From Nitrosopumilaceae archaeon (GTDB lineage: Archaea; Thermoproteota; Nitrososphaeria; Nitrososphaerales; Nitrosopumilaceae): a stretch of 8,101 nucleotides of DNA. A program made the translations under genes and the position numbers. This document shows, one piece after another, positions 1 to 5,102 of this stretch. Where the stretch lies: positions 3,755 to 11,855 of the forward strand of contig DUJB01000059.1 in the NCBI GenBank assembly GCA_013330055.1, written 5' to 3'. The notes below the pieces were generated by a model. It was not told the origin of the DNA, did not search any database, and worked only from the letters and a program-made list of their open reading frames with translations. Positions within the stretch are counted from its first letter, which is position 1, and every line of letters starts with the position of its first letter.

Positions 1-286
1 TTTTAAATCGCTTATAGTGTTCTGATATTTTTAAAACTTTAAAAAACGATTTGTTAGACTCTGGAAAAGGTGAATCTCCTCCCATTACAAACCAATAATC
101 ATCACCTACTTCTACAAACCTTATCTTAATGGATGGATCTACCCACCATTTTATCACATCCTCCCAAATTTGGATGGCCTGTTTTTTGTCTGAAAATATA
201 AGGAACACATTCATTCTTAAATCATAAAACCGATATCCCACTCCAAGGAAGTCATCAATCCATTGGATCGCATGTTCGTAAGGCAC
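1..286 (-). CDS. Hypothetical protein, 3' part cut by window edge
   Basis: An open frame on the minus strand runs from a GTG at 286-284 to the left edge without a stop, giving 95 visible residues that begin VPYEHAIQWIDDFLGVGYRF. The composition is protein-like: mixed charged and aromatic residues, several Trp and Tyr, and no low-complexity stretch. An in-frame TAA just upstream (about 314-316) limits the start to TTG 295 or GTG 286. A TATA-like box on the minus strand (TAAATA, 316-311) is centred about 27 nt before GTG 286, which favours that start in a leaderless transcript. No signal peptide or membrane segment is seen. I do not recognise the family. The gene is divergent from the winged-helix gene at 366, so the two promoters lie back to back. 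The C-terminus is outside the window, so the full length is unknown. Confidence 0.6.
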   Translation of the reverse strand, partial: MPYEHAIQWIDDFLGVGYRFYDLRMNVFLIFSDKKQAIQIWEDVIKWWVDPSIKIRFVEVGDDYWFVMGGDSPFPESNKSFFKVLKISEHYKRFK

Positions 287-310
287 TGCAAACAAAGTTG
301 CGAAGATCGA

Positions 311-343
311 TATTTATCTGATATGAGTAATACCCATATATTA
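311..343. promoter_or_regulatory. Divergent promoter region, edge gene and HTH gene
   Basis: Two TATA-like elements sit back to back. Minus-strand TAAATA (316-311) is about 27 nt before GTG 286. Plus-strand CATATATTA (335-343) is centred about 26 nt before ATG 366. Both spacings fit archaeal TBP/TFB promoters feeding leaderless mRNAs. The assignment rests on spacing and AT content only. Confidence 0.45.
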
Positions 344-365
344 CCTCAGGATAGTGTTTCTAGAC

Positions 366-647
366 ATGGTATCCTATAGAACAAGTATGCAGATAGTAAG
401 TGACTTGCTTACGGTTACCGAACAAAGTGGACTAAACGGCATTAATGTAACTTCACTTTTGACGAAGGCAAATCTGTCACATTCAAGACTGGGCAAGTTT
501 CTAAACAATCTTACCGGAGCTGGCCTTATTAACAGAATAGAGTTTGATGGAAAGAATGTTTTTGTCATAACTTCAAAAGGTAGACAATATCTGGAATCCT
601 ATAAAAACTTCCAGAACCTTGCAGATTCCTTTGGCCTAGACCTTTAG
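366..647 (+). CDS. Winged-helix transcriptional regulator (HTH_45-like)
   Basis: A 93-residue protein with the layout of the small winged-helix regulators abundant in ammonia-oxidising archaea. There is an N-terminal helix (YRTSMQIVSDLLTVTEQ, about 4-20) and a helix-turn-helix around 28-52 (LLTKANLSHSRLGKFLNNLTGAGLI, in two halves). A short wing spans about 58-69 (IEFDGKNVFVIT), and a C-terminal helix from about 71 (KGRQYLESYKNF) typically forms an antiparallel dimer coil. It probably binds DNA as a dimer; the target and any ligand are unknown. A longer frame begins at GTG 354, but I prefer ATG 366 because a TATA-like box at 335-343 lies 26 nt before it, giving a leaderless transcript. It ends directly against the next gene's stop (647/648), tail to tail with no gap. 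The regulator identity is from fold-level motifs and is fairly secure; the exact family name is less so. Confidence 0.75.
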   Translation: MVSYRTSMQIVSDLLTVTEQSGLNGINVTSLLTKANLSHSRLGKFLNNLTGAGLINRIEFDGKNVFVITSKGRQYLESYKNFQNLADSFGLDL

Positions 648-812
648 TCATTTTTTAGATTTTCTTTCTTTTCGTTTCTGTTTTGCGTCATAAAATATCA
701 TAATGATCGCACCACCAAGCAGAATGTAAAAAATTGTAATCCGATTTCCTACAAGTGCAATTCCCATACCTGCTATCAAAAAGGCCAAGATAATTATCAG
801 ATATTTTTCCAT
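648..812 (-). CDS. Small two-helix membrane protein with basic tail
   Basis: A 54-residue protein with two hydrophobic segments, about 4-22 (YLIIILAFLIAGMGIALVG) and 25-41 (ITIFYILLGGAIIMIFY), and a strongly basic tail DAKQKRKERKSKK. By the positive-inside rule the tail, and so probably both ends, would face the cytoplasm. The frame can extend to TTG 830, but ATG 812 is preferred because an ATATAT box (835-840, minus strand) is 26 nt upstream, as for other leaderless genes here. The function is unknown. It is divergent from a plus-strand gene at 876 whose product has a similar size, helix pattern and tail, with a shared LI-x-GM-x2-AL-x-G stretch. The two may be paralogues. It is unlikely to be a shadow frame, because nothing else occupies this stretch. 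Confidence 0.6.
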   Translation of the reverse strand: MEKYLIIILAFLIAGMGIALVGNRITIFYILLGGAIIMIFYDAKQKRKERKSKK

Positions 813-834
813 GTAAGAATAGAATTTCAAAACA

Positions 835-855
835 ATATATCCTTTTGAGTTAAAA
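835..855. promoter_or_regulatory. Divergent promoter region between the two small membrane-protein genes
   Basis: ATATAT (835-840) read on the minus strand is centred about 26 nt before ATG 812. GTTAAAA (849-855) read on the plus strand is a weaker TATA-like element about 24 nt before ATG 876. The two elements lie within about 20 bp, so factors bound at one could influence the other. Confidence 0.4.
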
Positions 856-875
856 CAATCTTATAATCTAAAGAA

Positions 876-1049
876 ATGAACACCAAGTTACTTGAAATTA
901 TTGGGCTTGCACTAATTGGCGGAATGATCTATGCATTGTTTGGTGGTGGAAAAGACGGTCCCTTATGGTCACTTTTTTGGCCATGTGCAATAGGAGTTGT
1001 TGCGATCAACGTGTATCGTGCAAAAAAGAAAAAACAAGCAAAAAAATAA
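876..1049 (+). CDS. Small two-helix membrane protein with basic tail
   Basis: A 57-residue ORF, ATG 876 to TAA 1047-1049. The hydrophobic segments are about 5-23 (LLEIIGLALIGGMIYALFG) and 30-47 (LWSLFWPCAIGVVAINVY), joined by a short Gly/Lys/Asp turn (GGKDGP). It ends with the basic tail RAKKKKQAKK. The likely topology is a membrane hairpin with the tail in the cytoplasm. Comparing by eye with the divergent neighbour at 812-648, LIAGMGIALVG pairs with LIGGMIYALFG one residue apart, and the tails start Y-x-A-K in both. This suggests old duplication or at least one shared family. A weak TATA-like element lies about 24 nt upstream, again suggesting a leaderless mRNA. The function is unknown. Confidence 0.55.
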   Translation: MNTKLLEIIGLALIGGMIYALFGGGKDGPLWSLFWPCAIGVVAINVYRAKKKKQAKK

Positions 1050-1128
1050 TTTAGAATGGATTTTTTGCGATCAATGATTTTGCTTCAAACAAAATAATCT
1101 TTTTATTAAAAAAGTAATTAGAAAAAAG
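1050..1128. other. AT-rich intergenic stretch, possible termination region
   Basis: No gene is visible here. Two T-runs (T6 near 1061-1067, T5 at 1100-1104) follow the small membrane-protein gene and could serve as archaeal oligo-T termination signals. CTTTTT (1099-1104) and AAAAAG (1109-1114) could form a weak AT stem over a 4-nt loop. No G+C-rich intrinsic terminator hairpin is present. Confidence 0.3.
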
Positions 1129-1144
1129 TAGATCGACAGATCTA
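1129..1144. repeat. 16-bp palindrome TAGATC-GACA-GATCTA abutting a TATA box
   Basis: There are perfect 6-bp inverted arms (1129-1134 and 1139-1144) with a 4-bp spacer. The right arm runs directly into TATAAAGG, the best TATA box of this gap. A palindrome at the BRE/TATA position is what an operator for a dimeric repressor or activator would look like in archaea. The binding factor is unknown. Confidence 0.45.
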
Positions 1145-1150
1145 TAAAGG
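1141..1150 (+). promoter_or_regulatory. TATA box for the 1178 transcript
   Basis: TCTATAAAGG gives an expected transcription start near 1171, leaving a leader of about 7 nt before ATG 1178. It overlaps the right arm of the palindrome at 1129-1144. Confidence 0.45.
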
Positions 1151-1177
1151 CGTACTTCTTGTTAGTGAGAGAGAAAC

Positions 1178-1273
1178 ATGAGTAAGAACTCCAGATGGTG
1201 GAATGGTTTGGGAAAAGAATTGGAAATAGATCTTGAAAGCCAAGACGGTTTTAACGAAGATGTTTCAACATAG
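1178..1273 (+). CDS. Possible 31-residue small protein
   Basis: ATG 1178 to TAG 1271-1273 encodes MSKNSRWWNGLGKELEIDLE plus an acidic Ser/Asp/Asn-rich end (SQDGFNEDVST). In favour of reality: a good TATA box at 1142-1149 places transcription start about 7 nt upstream; a purine-rich GAGAGAGAAAC precedes the ATG; the double Trp and acidic character look more like a protein than random AT-rich translation; and it lies in an otherwise empty gap of about 300 bp. Against: it is very short and matches no family I know. The locus could instead encode a small RNA or a leader. The Dps-like gene downstream has its own TATA box, so co-transcription is not required. Confidence 0.4.
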   Translation: MSKNSRWWNGLGKELEIDLESQDGFNEDVST

Positions 1274-1307
1274 ATTTTTCGTGTTTTAATAATAACCTCA
1301 AAGATAT

Positions 1308-1319
1308 CTTTAAATTATA
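1308..1319 (+). promoter_or_regulatory. TATA box of the Dps-like gene
   Basis: CTTTAAATTAT (1308-1318) is centred near 1313, predicting transcription start around 1340. That leaves about 13 nt of leader containing a purine-rich GAGAAGA (1341-1347), which may act as a weak ribosome site for ATG 1353. Unlike several neighbours, this gene appears to have a short leader. Confidence 0.4.
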
Positions 1320-1352
1320 TCACGAGATCGATTTTAGAAAGAGAAGATTCTG

Positions 1353-1934
1353 ATGGCAAAAAAAATAGACGTAGTTGGAATTAATGTATTAAAACAAAAC
1401 GGCGCAAAAGTGGACGAAATCACAAAGTTACTAGTATTTAATGCGTCAGTTGAATTCACAGCATATTATTACTTTACACTACTCAGAGCTCATTGCACTG
1501 GCATGGAGGGAGAAGGCATTAAGGGTGTAATTGAAGACGCAAGGCTTGAAGATCTCAGTCACTTTGAATCATGTATAGAAAGAATCTATCAACTTGGAGG
1601 AACTCTCCCCATAGATGCCACCGATTTTATCAAAATGTCAGGTTGCGAATTCTTACAATTACCGCAAAACAGAACGGATCTAAAATTAATCCTAGAAAAG
1701 TGTCTGAAAGCAGAACAAGGAGCTATTGTAAACTGGAATAAAATGTGCAATCTGACTCTAGGCAAGGATCCTACAACTTATGATATTGCAAAAGATATCC
1801 TGGCAGAGGAAATTGAACACGAAGCCTGGTTCCTAGAGTTGTTATCTGGTAGACCATCTGGACATATGCGAAGAAAGTATTCTGGTGAAAGACCGCATAC
1901 TCGTAAACATTCCAGATCATTAGATCATCTGTAA
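1353..1934 (+). CDS. Dps-like ferritin (DPSL-type), DNA protection during starvation
   Basis: A 193-residue ferritin-superfamily protein resembling archaeal Dps-like (DPSL) proteins, which form dodecameric cages that oxidise Fe(II), usually with peroxide, and shield DNA from Fenton damage. The four-helix-bundle iron ligands visible are E34 (NASVEFTAYYYF), E66 with H70 (RLEDLSHFE), E121 (CLKAEQGA) and E153 with H156 (AEEIEHEAWF), matching the E / E-H / E / E-H order of a ferritin-like di-iron site. The loop IYQLGGTLP (78-86) is typical of the family. Several cysteines (48, 74, 98, 117, 132) are present; DPSL proteins are known for a conserved thiol pair near the di-iron site, but which two apply here is not certain. 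The C-terminal tail from about 166 is rich in Arg, His and Lys (SGHMRRKYSGERPHTRKHSR), longer than a minimal bundle, and may bind DNA. The gene is monocistronic, with its own TATA box about 40 nt upstream. Confidence 0.85.
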   Translation: MAKKIDVVGINVLKQNGAKVDEITKLLVFNASVEFTAYYYFTLLRAHCTGMEGEGIKGVIEDARLEDLSHFESCIERIYQLGGTLPIDATDFIKMSGCEFLQLPQNRTDLKLILEKCLKAEQGAIVNWNKMCNLTLGKDPTTYDIAKDILAEEIEHEAWFLELLSGRPSGHMRRKYSGERPHTRKHSRSLDHL

Positions 1935-1969
1935 CAATCAATAACAGAGACATCTCATTTTAGAAATTA

Positions 1970-2043
1970 AGCCTCGAGCGGGATTCGATCCCGCGGCCTA
2001 ACGCTTACGAGGCGTTCGCTCTACCAGGCTGAGCTATCGAGGC
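1970..2043 (-). tRNA. tRNA-Thr (CGT anticodon)
   Basis: On the minus strand the sequence folds as a full cloverleaf. The acceptor arms GCCTCGA/TCGAGGC pair in all 7 positions, the D stem is GCTC/GAGC, the anticodon stem is AACGC/GCGTT with loop CTCGTAA, the variable loop has 5 nt, and the T stem is GCGGG/CCCGC. The anticodon is CGT, reading the ACG threonine codon. The base at 1970 gives discriminator U73, the usual base for archaeal tRNA-Thr. CCA is not encoded and there is no intron. The T loop reads ATCGAAT, with A at position 54 instead of the more usual T. The 5' end at 2043 is 26-27 nt from the centre of the TATA box at 2066-2075. A T-rich stretch (minus-strand TTAATTTCT) follows the 3' end. 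Confidence 0.95.
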
Positions 2044-2065
2044 AATGGTTCGCTTTCCATCAGAG

Positions 2066-2075
2066 TTTATAAAAA
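2066..2075. promoter_or_regulatory. Putative bidirectional TATA box, tRNA-Thr and mutase
   Basis: TTTATAAAAA lies exactly between the tRNA-Thr 5' end (2043, leftward) and TTG 2096 (rightward); the midpoint of those two is 2069.5. Read on the plus strand it is TTTATAAAAA, and on the minus strand TTTTTATAAA. Both are good archaeal TATA boxes, with about 26 nt to each predicted start. No other candidate box lies in this 52-bp gap. Confidence 0.6.
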
Positions 2076-2095
2076 GCCTTTGTGCTTTTGATTCG

Positions 2096-3409
2096 TTGAA
2101 AGTATCCATCTCTGGTGTGAGAGGAGTTTTTGGTGATGATTTAAACCTTAATGATATAATGAGATTTTGTAGAAATTTTTCTGTGTTAATAAAATCAAAA
2201 AATTGTGTGGTTGCACAAGACACAAGACCTTCAAGTAAGATTCTAAGTGAAACAGTGGTTGCAACATTGATGGAAAGAGGAGTCGACGTATACAATTTAG
2301 GAATAGCTCCTACTCCTGTTATTTTTAGAGAATCACGAAAATATGGTGCAGGAATTATGATCACATCATCCCACAATCCTTTACAATGGAATGGTCTGAA
2401 ATTTATCTTAGAAGGTAGAGGAATAAATGAATCCGAACTAGAAGAAATTAAAAAACAACATAATTTTTCAAAAGAAAAAATTGGTTCAGAATTACAAATC
2501 AATTCAAATTATATTTCAGAGGCAATAAAACTGATTGGTAAGGTAAAAGATGCGCCAAAAATTGCCGTAGATGTCGGTGGAGGAGCAGCTTTTAATGTTG
2601 CACCCAAATTGCTTCAAAATCTTGGATGTAAAGTTATTACAATAAATGAAAAACCAGGAATTTCTTCTCATGGTCCAGATCCCACATCTGAGAGACTCGA
2701 TGATCTAATTTCCTCAACAAAAAAGTGTGATATTGGGTTTGCGTTTGATCTTGATGGAGATAGATTAGTGGTTGTAAAGGAAGGTAAGAAGCAGGCCTCA
2801 GATATAACTTTAGGATTAGGTGTTTCAAAAGCACTTGAGTTAGGATACAAACGGTTTGTTCTTAGTATAGATACGAGTGTTTCAGTTGAGAAATTTATCA
2901 AAGATAATGGAGGTCAAGTTCATAGATCAAAAGTAGGCGAAGCAAATGTTGTGGATTTGATGTTAAAGACGAATTCACAAGCAGGAGGAGAAGGCAGTAG
3001 TGCAGGTTTCATCTTGCCAGAGTTTAACATGTGTCGTGATGGTATATTGACTAGTGGACTTGTTGCGTCAATGCTTAAGACAAAGACATTTTCTGAGGTA
3101 ATGAAATTCATGAAGGACTATGTGCAGTTACGAACCAAAGTTGATGTAGAAGATTCATTCCATGAAAAAACTTTACAGATTTTATCTGAAAAGATGAAGA
3201 GTCAATACAGTCAGTTAATTACTATTGACGGATTAAAGGCAATAATAGATGAAGATAGTTGGATACTTGTAAGACAATCAAATACAGAACACACAGTACG
3301 AATATCTACAGAATCAACAAGTTTAGGAAAAGCCCATTCTATTCAAAAACAAGTTTCAGAGTTGATAAAACAAAGCTATGACCAAGCTAGACGAAACAAG
3401 AATAATTAA
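2096..3409 (+). CDS. Phosphohexomutase (phosphoglucosamine/phosphomannomutase family)
   Basis: An alpha-D-phosphohexomutase of 437 residues, close to the usual ~450, moving phosphate between C1 and C6 of a hexose or hexosamine phosphate through a phosphoserine enzyme. Visible motifs from TTG 2096 are the N-terminal KVSISGVRG (2-10), the active-serine loop TSSHNPLQWNG with Ser92, the Mg-binding DLDGDR (218-223), the sugar-specificity loop GGEGSSAG (297-304) and the phosphate-binding loop RQSNTEHTVR (393-402). The frame opens at ATG 2045, but the extra 17 residues overlap the promoter. TTG 2096 fits the family N-terminus and lies 26 nt after the TATA box at 2066-2075, so it is preferred. The substrate (GlcN-1-P, Man-1-P or Glc-1-P) cannot be fixed from sequence; archaeal GlmM-like and ManB-like proteins share all these motifs. 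The 3' end overlaps thiL by 32 nt, suggesting joint transcription. Confidence 0.88.
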   Translation: MKVSISGVRGVFGDDLNLNDIMRFCRNFSVLIKSKNCVVAQDTRPSSKILSETVVATLMERGVDVYNLGIAPTPVIFRESRKYGAGIMITSSHNPLQWNGLKFILEGRGINESELEEIKKQHNFSKEKIGSELQINSNYISEAIKLIGKVKDAPKIAVDVGGGAAFNVAPKLLQNLGCKVITINEKPGISSHGPDPTSERLDDLISSTKKCDIGFAFDLDGDRLVVVKEGKKQASDITLGLGVSKALELGYKRFVLSIDTSVSVEKFIKDNGGQVHRSKVGEANVVDLMLKTNSQAGGEGSSAGFILPEFNMCRDGILTSGLVASMLKTKTFSEVMKFMKDYVQLRTKVDVEDSFHEKTLQILSEKMKSQYSQLITIDGLKAIIDEDSWILVRQSNTEHTVRISTESTSLGKAHSIQKQVSELIKQSYDQARRNKNN

Positions 3410-4334
3410 AATTTTTCAGAAAAGCTTTGGAAAAAAATCAAAGTTTGTACCTGAAGATGTAGAAATAGTGAGGATCGGAAAGACGTACTTTGTGACTAAA
3501 TCTGACATGCTAGTTGAAAGTACTGATGTTCCTCCAGGCATGAAAATAGAGGAGATTTCGAGAAAAAGCATGGTTGCTTGTGTAAGTGATTTTTCAGCAA
3601 AAGGAGTAAAGCCACTATATGCTACAGTCTCCCTTGCAATTCCAAGAGGATTTTCTAAATCTAAAATAAAGAAATTAGCTCATGGCTTTATGAAAGCGTC
3701 AAAAGAATTTGGTGTCAAAATAATCGGTGGCGATACAAATGAGGGAAAAGAGATTGTTATCGAAGTATCCATGTTCGGTGTCACTCAGAAAATAGTAAAT
3801 AGAAAAGGAGCAAAGATTAATGATGTCATTATTACATCAGGACCATTCGGATATGTTTCTTCAGGATTAAAGATTATTTTGAATCATTGTAAGGCAGATC
3901 CTAAATTTATTAAGAAATCTAAAAAACAAGTTTTTGTACCAATTCCAAGATTGAAATTTGGTTTACCTATTGCAAGATATCTTTCATCTTCAATGGATTC
4001 AAGTGATGGGCTATCCACCACATTAAACGAAATGAGTAGACAAAGCTCCAAGAAATTTGTAATAACAAAACTTCCAAGTAGACATGATGTTAAAAAATTT
4101 GCAAAAAGAAATAAAATTAGATTTACGGATCTTGTCTTTAATGGTGGTGAAGAGTATGAGATCGTTGCAACGGTTTCACCAAAGAATTTACCAAAGATTA
4201 GAAAAATTTCCAGAATCCAAAAAATTCCATTATTTGAGATAGGGCATGTTACAAAGGGAAAAAATGTGATTTATCAACATGAAAATAAAATTACAACTGT
4301 CCCGGATGCAGGTTGGCTTCATTTCGAATCCTAA
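3378..4334 (+). CDS. thiL: Thiamine-monophosphate kinase
   Basis: ThiL phosphorylates thiamine monophosphate with ATP to give thiamine diphosphate, the active cofactor, in the cytoplasm. The 318-residue length is normal. Motifs of the PurM/ThiL ATP-binding fold appear in order: SDMLVESTDVPPGM (42-55), VSDFSAKGVKP (69-79), IGGDTNEG (116-123), the glycine-rich SGPFGYVSSGL (154-164), MDSSDGL (206-212), GGEEYEI (256-262) and the family-ending GWLHF (312-316). The first motif lacks the VHF histidine of bacterial ThiL and has the STDVP form, which I associate with archaeal ThiL. ATG 3378 lies inside the mutase gene (overlap 3378-3409, +1 frame) with no strong ribosome site, so translation is probably coupled. 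The next possible ATG, residue 44, would remove a substrate motif. The stop at 4332-4334 is followed directly by the rps11 promoter. Confidence 0.93.
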   Translation: MTKLDETRIIKIFQKSFGKKSKFVPEDVEIVRIGKTYFVTKSDMLVESTDVPPGMKIEEISRKSMVACVSDFSAKGVKPLYATVSLAIPRGFSKSKIKKLAHGFMKASKEFGVKIIGGDTNEGKEIVIEVSMFGVTQKIVNRKGAKINDVIITSGPFGYVSSGLKIILNHCKADPKFIKKSKKQVFVPIPRLKFGLPIARYLSSSMDSSDGLSTTLNEMSRQSSKKFVITKLPSRHDVKKFAKRNKIRFTDLVFNGGEEYEIVATVSPKNLPKIRKISRIQKIPLFEIGHVTKGKNVIYQHENKITTVPDAGWLHFES

Positions 4335-4336
4335 TG

Positions 4337-4345
4337 TTTTTTAAA
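4337..4345 (+). promoter_or_regulatory. TATA box of rps11
   Basis: TTTTTTAAA begins 2 nt after the thiL stop and is centred about 24 nt before ATG 4365. This points to a leaderless or near-leaderless rps11 mRNA transcribed separately from the mutase-thiL pair. Confidence 0.5.
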
Positions 4346-4364
4346 CCCATACAGAGCTTGGAAA

Positions 4365-4769
4365 ATGTTGTCTGAACAAGAAGCCAAGGAAAAATGGGGA
4401 ATTGCCCACATTTACAGTAGTTACAACAATACCATTGTTCACATAACAGATATCTCAGGTGCTGAGACGGTAGCAATCAGTTCTGGGGGCAGGCATGTAA
4501 ATGCAGATAGGTACGAATCATCACCATATGCTGCAATGAAATCCACAGGTGCGGTTGTAGAAGCTGCGCATGACAAGGGCTTCACAGGCATGCATATCAG
4601 AGTAAGAGCAGTAGGAGGAGTCGGAGCCAGAGTACCAGGTCCTGGTGCACAGGCTGCAATCAGGGCATTAGCAAGAGGCGGATTTAAAATTGGACGAATT
4701 GATGATGTAACACCAATTCCACACGATACAACCCGTAAAAAGGGCGGCAAACGTGGAAGAAGAGTCTAG
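4365..4769 (+). CDS. rps11: 30S ribosomal protein uS11
   Basis: A 134-residue archaeal/eukaryotic-type S11 (uS11), a 16S rRNA-binding protein of the small-subunit platform. Family hallmarks are all present: [19 protein letters not shown] (11-29), [11 protein letters not shown] (39-49), SPYAAM (53-58), the glycine-rich [19 protein letters not shown] (84-102), [13 protein letters not shown] (109-121) and the basic tail [15 protein letters not shown] end ([13 protein letters not shown]). The start at ATG 4365 is supported by the TATA box about 24 nt upstream. The gene is not in an obvious ribosomal-protein cluster: its visible neighbours are thiL on the left and a convergent unknown gene on the right. 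The stop codon shares the CTAG at 4766-4769 with the stop of the opposite-strand gene. GC content and Gly/Arg codon use look richer than its neighbours, as expected for a highly expressed gene. Confidence 0.97.
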   Translation: MLSEQEAKEKWGIAHIYSSYNNTIVHITDISGAETVAISSGGRHVNADRYESSPYAAMKSTGAVVEAAHDKGFTGMHIRVRAVGGVGARVPGPGAQAAIRALARGGFKIGRIDDVTPIPHDTTRKKGGKRGRRV

Positions 4770-5089
4770 TCCTCTACAAGTTTCATTCTTATTTTGCAGT
4801 TTTTAGATTCAAAGAATTTTGTTACAAAATCGCTAAATTTTTCTTGAAATGCGTTACCTTTTGTATGCATTATTTGAGTACCAAATTTTTCTTGTATACC
4901 GACAAGCAATTCATTTTTAAATAATATTTTGAAAAAGGTCCAACCAAATTTTTCTACTGGGCTACTGAGCAGAAAACCATCACTTATTCCACATGATAAT
5001 TGAAGATCTTTCATGACTAAAGTAACGCGTTCTTTATCAACTTCGTATTTAGTAGTAGATACTTCAAATATGACAGAGTTATTGCTCAT
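4766..5089 (-). CDS. Hypothetical protein downstream of the arsC-aquaporin genes
   Basis: A 107-residue protein from ATG 5089, with no family I recognise. It looks soluble: no signal peptide or membrane helix, alternating beta-like stretches at the start ([24 protein letters not shown]), aromatic-rich middle and end ([24 protein letters not shown]) and two cysteines (C33, C98). The pattern could be a small alpha/beta domain, but that is a guess. It begins 13 nt after the aquaporin stop, so it may be the third gene of an arsC-aquaporin transcript. However, a weak minus-strand TATA-like element (5120-5111, within the aquaporin 3' end) is also about 26 nt before the ATG, so independent expression is possible. 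Its stop overlaps the rps11 stop tail to tail in CTAG. Confidence 0.65.
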   Translation of the reverse strand: MSNNSVIFEVSTTKYEVDKERVTLVMKDLQLSCGISDGFLLSSPVEKFGWTFFKILFKNELLVGIQEKFGTQIMHTKGNAFQEKFSDFVTKFFESKNCKIRMKLVED

Positions 5090-5102
5090 AAGATTTTATT
5101 TT

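Noticed and set aside
1099..1114. CTTTTT/AAAAAG as a true intrinsic terminator
   Set aside because: The stem is almost purely AT and lacks a following T-run. It is noted only as part of an AT-rich termination-prone stretch.
1970..2043. tRNA-Thr as an integration (att) site of a mobile element
   Set aside because: I saw no second copy of the tRNA 3' end in the window and no integrase. The neighbouring genes are housekeeping or cellular.
2045..2095. ATG 2045 as the mutase start
   Set aside because: The extra 17 residues do not fit the family N-terminus, the ATG sits 1 nt from the tRNA gene, and the stretch contains the TATA box. TTG 2096 fits both the family and the promoter spacing.
2005..2502. 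165-codon minus-strand frame opposite the mutase
   Set aside because: It overlaps the tRNA and lies opposite strongly conserved mutase motifs; the translation is Ser/Phe-rich with no recognisable domain.
4439..4750. 103-codon minus-strand frame inside rps11
   Set aside because: It is a complement of the highly conserved uS11 reading frame, and its Ala/Pro-rich composition is explained by that.
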